Of a stretch of DNA of 64,000 bases, positions 58,195 to 64,000 are shown piece after piece. The stretch's first letter is position 1, and each line of letters starts with the position of its first letter. The notes beneath the pieces were generated by a model, which made no database searches, was not told the DNA's origin, and was given only the letters and a program-made list of their open reading frames with translations. The stretch is from contig JODP01000005.1 in the NCBI GenBank assembly GCA_000719025.1, positions 433,448-497,447 on the forward strand, read 5' to 3'. A program made the position numbers and the translations under genes. The DNA comes from Kineosporia aurantiaca JCM 3230 (GTDB lineage Bacteria > Actinomycetota > Actinomycetes > Actinomycetales > Kineosporiaceae).

Positions 58195-59283
58195 TCAGGA
58201 CAGTCGTTCCCGCACCAAGGAGAGATAAGTGGAGCGGTTTGCCCGATTGAACCCCTCGGCGAAGTCGAACCCGCGACGGCCCTCCTCGGAACGGCGCACC
58301 GAGTCCTGTGAGTAGTCGGCGATCGCGCCGGCCAGCGCGGAGACGTCGAAACGAGGGACGCTGGTGTGGCAGCCGGTCGGCATCCAGGCCAGTTGGGGAA
58401 GGTCGAAATGAATGACGGGACGCCCGTAGCTGAGCGCTTCGAGGGCGGCCAGGCTGAAGCTCTCCTCCCGTGAGGGCACCACCATGAACGCAGCCTGATC
58501 GAGCAGTCGGCCGCGGCCCTGCTCGTCCACCTTGCCGATCCAGCGCACCGGCGCCTTGCTGTCCTCGATCAGCCGGACCAGCGACTGCTCCTGCTGCTTG
58601 GCCCCACTGCCCGCGATGACCAGCGGCAACAATCCCTCCGGGTGCCGCCGGTAAGCGTCCAGAAGCAGATCCAGGCCCTTCATCCCGACGTCGATCCGGC
58701 CCAGGTAGACGGCGTACTCGCCGTCCTTGGCGTCGGCGACGGCCGCGTCCGGCATCTCGACCCAATTGGTGATCACGTGCACTTTGGTTTGCGGGGACGT
58801 TCGGCGGACCACCTCGGCGTCGTGGTTATTGAGGACGACGATGTCGCGGTAACGCCGCAACAGCCGGCGTTCTAGGCGGAGAGGAAAGTCGACGCGGTAG
58901 CGGGTGGCCATCACGCGGGCGGAGAGCGACTGAGCCAGGCCGATCACCGGCCGCCGGGTGACCCACGGTACGAAGTTGGAGGAGAACGGCGGGTTGAAGC
59001 TCTCCAGCCAGAGCGCGTAGGAGGCGAACAGAGCCACGAAAGGCAGGGCCATACCCCAGAGCACCTGGCTACCCCGCCCACCGGCCAGCAGAACAGGAAG
59101 GTAGATGTAGGTGACCGCATCCACCTCGCGACGGGCGAAGCGCTTCCCGGCGGTGATCACCACGACGTCGTAGTGCGGGGCCAGCGCAGCGGCTATCCGC
59201 CGAACAACCGCCGGTCCCCCACCTGCGTAGTACGGGTTCGTCTCGTCGTCGTAGATCGAGATGATGACCCGTTGCTTCTTCAT
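58195..59283 (-). CDS. Glycosyltransferase family 4, last gene of the glycan operon
   Basis: A 362-residue cytosolic or membrane-associated GT4 (GT-B fold) enzyme. The N-terminal acceptor domain contains YYAGGGPAVVRRIA. The donor domain shows EYAVYLGRIDVGMKGLDLLL and the ESFSLAALEALSYGRPVI motif (E-x7-E) that binds the nucleotide sugar. Its start overlaps the preceding, broken glycosyltransferase by 4 nt. The intact 51-residue stretch between NPPF and NNHDAEV is missing from that neighbour, which makes this gene an internal control for the deletion. The sugar and product are unknown. Confidence 0.9.
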   Translation of the reverse strand: MKKQRVIISIYDDETNPYYAGGGPAVVRRIAAALAPHYDVVVITAGKRFARREVDAVTYIYLPVLLAGGRGSQVLWGMALPFVALFASYALWLESFNPPFSSNFVPWVTRRPVIGLAQSLSARVMATRYRVDFPLRLERRLLRRYRDIVVLNNHDAEVVRRTSPQTKVHVITNWVEMPDAAVADAKDGEYAVYLGRIDVGMKGLDLLLDAYRRHPEGLLPLVIAGSGAKQQEQSLVRLIEDSKAPVRWIGKVDEQGRGRLLDQAAFMVVPSREESFSLAALEALSYGRPVIHFDLPQLAWMPTGCHTSVPRFDVSALAGAIADYSQDSVRRSEEGRRGFDFAEGFNRANRSTYLSLVRERLS

Positions 59284-60231
59284 CGTCCGCTCCCCACGGA
59301 ACCGGCTGTGCGGGCGACGCGTTCGTAGACGCGTTCCTGCCGCACCGTGATCTCATCCCAGTCGAACTGCCGCACGAACTCGCGCCCGTGCCTCCCCATC
59401 GCCTCGATCCGAGCCTCGTCGCCGTGTAGCTCCAGCACCGCCTCGGCCAGGCGGGCCGTGTCGAACGCCGGAACCAGCCGTCCGCAGTCCGGCGGAACGA
59501 CGGCCCGCAGACACGGGATGTCGAACGCCACCACCGGCGTGCCCGAGGCCAACGCCTCCACCGCCACGATGCCGAATGTTTCAAACCTCGAGGGCATCAC
59601 CACCACCCTGGCCTGGGCGAGCAGCTCGAACTTCTGCGCACCCTCCACCCGACCGGCGAAACGCACTCGATGGGCGATCCCGATTCCCGCAGCGTACTTT
59701 TCAATAGACTTCCGGTCCGGCCCGTCTCCCGCAATCAGCAGATCACCGTCGACCTGTTGAGCGATCCGGGCGAATGCGGTGAGCAAGAGATCGATTCCCT
59801 TCTGGGCGATCTCGAGGCGGCCGAGGTAGACGATGTCGGCGGTTCGGGGGATGTCGGGCTTGAGGTGGGGGTCGGCCACGCCGTTGGGGACGACGGTGAC
59901 GTCGGCGAGGTGGTTGGCGGCGCGGATCTGGTCGCGCATGTCGTCCGGGGGCCGCGAATTCTTCGACGACCAGATCGGCGGGGTATCTGAGTGCGACGAA
60001 CGGGACCAGCAGGAAATAGGTGACGAGGCTGGTGAAGTACCCGATCGGCAGGCCCACGGGAACGTACTCGACGCCGTCCTCGACCCGGCGGCGGGCGCCC
60101 TTGTAATTGGCGACCAGCACGGTGATCTGGTGTCGGGTGGCCAGGCGCCGGTTGATCTCGGCGTTGCGTAGGGAACCGCCGCCGCTTCCGGGTCGGCGGT
60201 GGTCCTCGAAGCCGAGGTGCAGGATTCTCAT
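59280..60231 (-). pseudogene. Glycosyltransferase family 4 with out-of-frame internal deletion
   Basis: Two in-frame halves of one GT4 gene lie in different frames. The N-terminal part (60231 down to about 59950) reads MRILHLGFEDHRRPGSGGGS to DLVVEEFAAP and then runs on into nonsense. The C-terminal part resumes at about 59945 in another frame with DDMRDQIRAANHLADV, VVPNGV, IVYLGRLEIAQKGIDLLL and the FGIVAVEALASGTPVV donor motif, ending at 59280. Compared with the intact neighbour, roughly 50 residues between the halves are gone, so a plain 1-nt shift does not explain it. Both gene ends keep their 4-nt overlaps with neighbours. Genuine loss and assembly error are both possible. Confidence 0.8.
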
Positions 60232-61496
60232 GTGCGGTGCCTCGCTCGCCGGGCCGAGTCACCGAGCAGGATCACCACCGCGACCGCTATCCCGGCGAAG
60301 GCCCCGATCGAGAGCCCGACGATGCCGTCCAGGTGGAACCCGGCCAGGATCGCGGCCACCGAGACGGCGGCGGCCAGGGTCTGGCAGACCAGGCTCGGCC
60401 GGTACTCGCTGCGGCCCTGGTAGAAGGTGGTGATCAGCTCGACCGCGCCGATCATCAGGCCGGAGGCCGCGGTCCAGGGCAGGATTGCCGTGATGTCCCC
60501 GAACTCCTTCGGGAAGACCAGGTAGACCAGGTCTTTCGGGGTGGTCGCGAGCATCACCGCGAACGGCACGGCGACCACCGCGTAGAGCCGGACCGCGTCC
60601 CGGTACTGCTGGGCGGACTGGCCGCGGGTGGCCCGGGCGATCATCGGCAGCGCCACCATCGCCACCGCGCTGCCGATGAACAGCGGCACCCGGGCGATGA
60701 TCATGCTGGCCTGGTAGCTGGCCGCGGCCGAGGAGGCCAGCGGCAGCACCGCCACCAGCACCACGTCGAGCGAGGCGAGCGCCGAGACCAGACCCTGCAC
60801 CGAGGCCACCCCGACGGCGTCCCGCCACAGCGACCGGACCATGCCGAAGGTGATCGGCCCGAACAGCTGGTGCCGGAACCAGTACAGGCCGAGCACGAAG
60901 ACGATCGCGGCCCCGGCCCCGAACGCCCCGAGCGGCGCCGCCGCGGTCCGGGTGCCCAGGGCCAGGACGATGCCGACGGCGCATTTGACGACGACCTCGG
61001 TCACCTTGATCGCGGCCAGCGCCAGGAACCGCTGCCGGCCCTGCAGCCAGCCCGGGGTGGTCGAGCTGGCGAAGATCAGGAAGACGCAGATGCCCAGGGT
61101 GAAGGCGGTCTGCGGATCGGCGAACGAACGGGAGACGCCGAGGATCACGGCGGCCGCGACGACGCCCTGAATACAGTTGCCGAGCATCGCCATCCGGGTG
61201 AGGGCGGCCTTGGCCGCCCGGTCCGGATGTTTGGCCAGTTGCTGGGCCAGCACCCAGGGGATCGACGCCGAGGCCACCGTGCCCGCGGTCAGGAGCAGCG
61301 CCTGGGCGGCGGCGAACTGAGCGTACTTGTCGGCCGGGAGCAAATGGGTGAGCGCCAGCGAATAGGCGTAGTTCAGGCCGCCGACGACGATGGTGCTGAG
61401 GGTGAGCCACCCGGCTCCGGTCGCCAGTGCCTTGCGCTGTTCTTCGGGATCATCGGTACCGGAGGCCCGGGTGGGAGCGGGTGCGACCGCCGTCAT
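60228..61496 (-). CDS. Oligosaccharide flippase-like membrane protein (Wzx/MATE-like)
   Basis: A 422-residue polytopic inner-membrane protein with about 12 hydrophobic segments, of the polysaccharide transporter/MATE superfamily. It starts with GWLTLSTIVVGGLNYAYSLA and has SARV-like loops (RVPLFIGSAVAMVALPMIA). In a glycan operon such a protein usually flips a lipid-linked oligosaccharide to the outer face. Its ATG overlaps the GT39-like stop by 4 nt, and it overlaps the broken GT4 on the other side, so the cluster is tightly coupled. Confidence 0.85.
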   Translation of the reverse strand: MTAVAPAPTRASGTDDPEEQRKALATGAGWLTLSTIVVGGLNYAYSLALTHLLPADKYAQFAAAQALLLTAGTVASASIPWVLAQQLAKHPDRAAKAALTRMAMLGNCIQGVVAAAVILGVSRSFADPQTAFTLGICVFLIFASSTTPGWLQGRQRFLALAAIKVTEVVVKCAVGIVLALGTRTAAAPLGAFGAGAAIVFVLGLYWFRHQLFGPITFGMVRSLWRDAVGVASVQGLVSALASLDVVLVAVLPLASSAAASYQASMIIARVPLFIGSAVAMVALPMIARATRGQSAQQYRDAVRLYAVVAVPFAVMLATTPKDLVYLVFPKEFGDITAILPWTAASGLMIGAVELITTFYQGRSEYRPSLVCQTLAAAVSVAAILAGFHLDGIVGLSIGAFAGIAVAVVILLGDSARRARHRT

Positions 61497-63040
61497 TGCT
61501 GGTCGAGCTTACGGACGTCGTACAGGATCAGCGTCCCGTCCCGCTTCGACGTGGCACTGAAAACCGTTGTCGCCTTCGACTTCAGGTAATCGAGGAATTC
61601 CGGATCACCGACCCCGTAACCCTGTTCGACGAGTTCCGGGTTGATCAGCACGTAGTCGACGTGGTTGTCCCGCAGTGTTTCCGCGGTGTGCCAATTGCCG
61701 ATATCCAGTCCGCTGAGCACGAACTGGGCGGAGTCCTCGGTCAGGGCCACCCGGCTGTTCTTCGGGATGCCGGTCTGCGCCCAGGAGAAGAAGGCCCGGT
61801 AGCTGTTGCTGTCCACGCTGTGCACCTGCGCCCAGACCACGGTGTCCACGGCCAGGAAGGCCGCGGCCAGGACGAGCCAGAACCGCTTGGCCTTGGCCAG
61901 GACGGCGACCACGGAAAGGATGCAGGGCAGGAGCGGGATGTAGTACATCTGCTCCTCGATCGACCCGAGACCGGTTGCGTAGACCAGGTATCCACAGGCC
62001 GCCAGGGTCCAGGCGACGAGGGCGGTGGCTTCTTCCGGACCTTGTCGAGGTGAGGCTGCGGGGCGCCAGAGCCTCATCCGGTAGACCAGGACGAGACAGC
62101 AGATTCCCCCCAGCAGCAGGAGCCCGTAGGTCACGGCGAGCTGGTCGAGGTTCGCGGTAAGACGGGAGACCAGCGAGACCTTGACCGTCGGGGAATTGAA
62201 CCCGGTCTCCTTGTTCAGCCCGATCAGCCGGGTCAGGCCGTTGCCCCGGGCCTCCATCCAGGCGTGCACTCCCCCGGTCCAGATCGTCAGGCCCAGGTTG
62301 GCCACGTAGGCGGCCAGGCTGATCCCGATGACCGCGAAGACGTCCTTCCGCGGGGCCAGCCGGTTGCTGAAGGCGATCACGATCAGCGCCGCGCCCAGCA
62401 CCAGGCCGAAGGTTTCCTTGCTGCAGAAGGTGATTCCCGCGCTGAGCCCGGCGGCGACCAGGAGCCAGCGGCTGGGCCGGCGGCCCAGGTGCATGACCAG
62501 AAGGATGGTCAGAGCCGCGAAGAACTGGGTCTGGGCCTCGAGCATGACCCGGCTGTCGTAGCTGATCTGGAACGGGTCCAGCGCGACCAGGGCGGCCGCG
62601 ACCAGGGCGTAGCCCGTGCTGAAGCCCACCCGGCGGCCGATCAGGAACGCCAGGGTGACCGTGCCGGCGCCGAACACGGCGGCGACCGGGCGGAGCGCGA
62701 AGGAGAGGTCGGCCAGGTTGCCGTCGAGGCCGAACAGCCGGATCACCAGCCCCCAGGTGGCCAGGACGGCCGGAGGGTGCAGGTCGAAAGGCTGCCCGTA
62801 GTGCGAGACCCCGTTGCCGTCGGCGATGTTCCGGGCGATCTCGGAGTAGGTGACCTCGTCGATGAACAGGTTGTACGAGCGCACGATGTGGAAGAACCGC
62901 AGGACGAAGGCCACCACGAAGAGCGCTACGCAGATGGCCGTGACCTGCCCCGGGCGGTCGGCCGGTCGGCCGTGTCGCGGCATGGCTCCCCATGAGGGGA
63001 GCACCTCTCCGCGGACCGGTTGGACCGTCGCGCCGCTCAC
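61493..63040 (-). CDS. GT39/ArnT-type membrane glycosyltransferase
   Basis: A 515-residue membrane protein with about 11 hydrophobic segments. The first periplasmic loop has NLFIDEVTYSEIARNIADG with the acidic DE motif typical of GT-C fold enzymes, followed by GQPFDLHPPAVLATW, a common HPP element of the GT39 (PMT/ArnT) group. These enzymes use lipid-phosphate-linked sugars on the outer side of the membrane. A GTG start overlaps the upstream GT4 gene by 4 nt. It probably decorates the glycan made by this operon. Confidence 0.88.
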   Translation of the reverse strand: MSGATVQPVRGEVLPSWGAMPRHGRPADRPGQVTAICVALFVVAFVLRFFHIVRSYNLFIDEVTYSEIARNIADGNGVSHYGQPFDLHPPAVLATWGLVIRLFGLDGNLADLSFALRPVAAVFGAGTVTLAFLIGRRVGFSTGYALVAAALVALDPFQISYDSRVMLEAQTQFFAALTILLVMHLGRRPSRWLLVAAGLSAGITFCSKETFGLVLGAALIVIAFSNRLAPRKDVFAVIGISLAAYVANLGLTIWTGGVHAWMEARGNGLTRLIGLNKETGFNSPTVKVSLVSRLTANLDQLAVTYGLLLLGGICCLVLVYRMRLWRPAASPRQGPEEATALVAWTLAACGYLVYATGLGSIEEQMYYIPLLPCILSVVAVLAKAKRFWLVLAAAFLAVDTVVWAQVHSVDSNSYRAFFSWAQTGIPKNSRVALTEDSAQFVLSGLDIGNWHTAETLRDNHVDYVLINPELVEQGYGVGDPEFLDYLKSKATTVFSATSKRDGTLILYDVRKLDQQ

Positions 63041-64000
63041 GAACCGAAGGGCAGCAGATGATCGCTGCCCCGGGCGACGCGTAGACCGGCAGTGGGGGTA
63101 GGCAGACCGATCCGGCCCAGAACGTCCCGGGTTCCCGGGATGTCGACGCCCATCAGCAGCACCGTAAGTTCTGTGGCGGTGCGAATGGCGGCGTCACCCC
63201 GTCGCAAACAGTCCGATGCCCAGCCCTCGGGCAGGTCGGCGGCCGGGATGCTGACCACGGTCGCCACGTCACTGAGGTGCCGGCGCTCCGGATGGCTCAG
63301 CTCAAGCCGCCGGTTCTCCAGCAGGATCACCGCCAGCAGCTTCGCGGTCATCCGCTCCCAGGTGAAGTTGTCGGCCCAGCGAACGGTCAGCGCCCGGACG
63401 GCCTGCGCCCGGTCCTCGTCACCCAGCAGCTTGATCTTGTCGGCCAGGGCCGGCCCCATCGCGCTGCCCTCCGGGATCAGCCAGCCGGTCTCGCCGTCCT
63501 TGATCGAGTCGCGCAGACCCGGCCGGTCGAAGGCCAGCACCGGCGTACCCAGCGCGTTCGCCTCGATCACCGAGATGCCCCAGCCCTCACCGGAAGAACA
63601 GCTCACCGCGATCCAGGCACTTGCCACCAGAGCGTCCCGCTCGGCATCGCCGGCCTGGTCGTGGAACGTGACGGCGTGGGAAACCTGATGCAGAGCCGCC
63701 AGTTCGGCCAGCCGGTCGCGTTCCGGCCCGACGCCGACAATGTGCAGTTCGGCCGTCGGGTGCTCAGTCAGGATGGCCGGCATTGCCTCGACGACGATGC
63801 GGGTGCGCTTGTGCGGCACCAGCCGGCCGACACAGACGATGGACGGGTTCGGAGTCTTCGCGCCGCCGGTGGCTGCCGCGGCGGTGACCCGCCAACCGGG
63901 CGGGACGATGCGGATCTCACCCTTGAGCTTCAGCTCCCGGCGAGCACCCTGACGCGTGGACGGCGAGACCGCGACGATCGAACGTCGTCCATAAACCAAC
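63037..64000 (-). CDS. Glycosyltransferase family 4, truncated by the window edge
   Basis: The C-terminal 320 or so residues of a GT4 enzyme; the N-terminus lies beyond the right end. PSIVCVGRLVPHKRTRIVVEA and the GWGISVIEANALGTPVLAF donor-binding motif are clear. The last 80 residues after ILLENRRLEL are an unusual extra tail. It is the most upstream visible gene of the glycan operon and overlaps the GT39-like gene by 4 nt (GTGA). The Met near the window edge is probably internal, not the true start. Confidence 0.9.
   Translation of the reverse strand, partial: LVYGRRSIVAVSPSTRQGARRELKLKGEIRIVPPGWRVTAAAATGGAKTPNPSIVCVGRLVPHKRTRIVVEAMPAILTEHPTAELHIVGVGPERDRLAELAALHQVSHAVTFHDQAGDAERDALVASAWIAVSCSSGEGWGISVIEANALGTPVLAFDRPGLRDSIKDGETGWLIPEGSAMGPALADKIKLLGDEDRAQAVRALTVRWADNFTWERMTAKLLAVILLENRRLELSHPERRHLSDVATVVSIPAADLPEGWASDCLRRGDAAIRTATELTVLLMGVDIPGTRDVLGRIGLPTPTAGLRVARGSDHLLPFGS

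Noticed and set aside
58195..64000. The glycan operon as a complete secondary-metabolite cluster.
   Set aside because: It has only glycosyltransferases and a flippase, with no tailoring or core biosynthetic enzymes; a cell-surface glycan is the simpler reading.

Overview
The window is GC-rich throughout (about 70% by eye). It has dense gene packing, many GTG starts and many 4-nt ATGA/GTGA gene overlaps. The gene content is actinobacterial: a glnX-glnH-pknG operon, DUF397 proteins next to an XRE/DUF5753 regulator, a mycothiol-era DinB-like protein, GlxA-type AraC and LacI regulators, and Tat-exported proteins. A soil actinomycete (for example Kineosporiales or Streptomyces-like) fits, but I cannot fix the genus. 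No rRNA, complete tRNA, CRISPR array, prophage or insertion sequence was recognised.

Layout. 0-6.7 kb: malic enzyme, a PAS-GGDEF-EAL c-di-GMP protein, an orphan LacI regulator, and a marR-MFS drug-efflux operon. 6.8-16.4 kb: a second, divergent MarR gene, a mercuric-reductase-like flavoenzyme, a DEAD-box RNA helicase, and a D-amino-acid/sugar-lactone oxidation group (aldonolactone-oxidase-like, D-threonine-aldolase-like, D-amino-acid oxidase, MFS exporter). These are followed by a glutamine-rich coiled-coil protein. 16.5-24 kb: ROK kinase plus 2-hydroxyacid dehydrogenase, a saccharopine-dehydrogenase-like protein, then glnX-glnH-pknG, the known aspartate/glutamate-sensing kinase pathway. 24.1-31.1 kb: gluconokinase, then a coenzyme-B12-dependent diol/glycerol dehydratase operon (small-large-medium subunits, both reactivase subunits, an HbpS/GlcG-like protein) and a convergent LacI gene. 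31.2-36.6 kb: a GH2 glycosidase divergent from a carbohydrate ABC importer (binding protein plus two permeases, no ATPase). 36.6-46 kb: a His-rich Tat-exported PHP protein with an unknown partner, then MOSC, GlsB-like, LuxR regulator, BluB, a maltokinase-cap-like protein, a YrdC-like protein, a secreted DUF6345-like protein and a dienelactone hydrolase. 45.7-51.2 kb is the most accessory-looking part: DUF397 proteins, an XRE/DUF5753 regulator, two unrecognised proteins and a small membrane protein, with a relatively AT-rich stretch at about 46.2-46.5 kb. 51.2-58.1 kb: GlxA-like regulator, alpha/beta hydrolase, D,D-carboxypeptidase, htpG-dinB, and a PIG-L-like protein. 58.2-64 kb: a translationally coupled polysaccharide/glycan operon (three GT4-type glycosyltransferases, a GT39-type membrane transferase, a flippase) that runs off the right end.

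How it fits together. The most interesting regulatory pattern is a 10-bp core, GCA-W-CG-W-TGC, found upstream of the diol-dehydratase operon and twice between the GH2 gene and the ABC importer. The LacI gene that lies between the two units is the obvious candidate binder. The dehydratase lacks both shell genes and the N-terminal extensions that target homologues into bacterial microcompartments, so it is probably a free cytosolic enzyme. BluB, which makes the lower ligand of its cofactor, is encoded about 10 kb downstream. One glycosyltransferase in the final operon is broken by an out-of-frame internal deletion. Two intergenic loci 22 kb apart carry the same four-copy nested inverted repeat.
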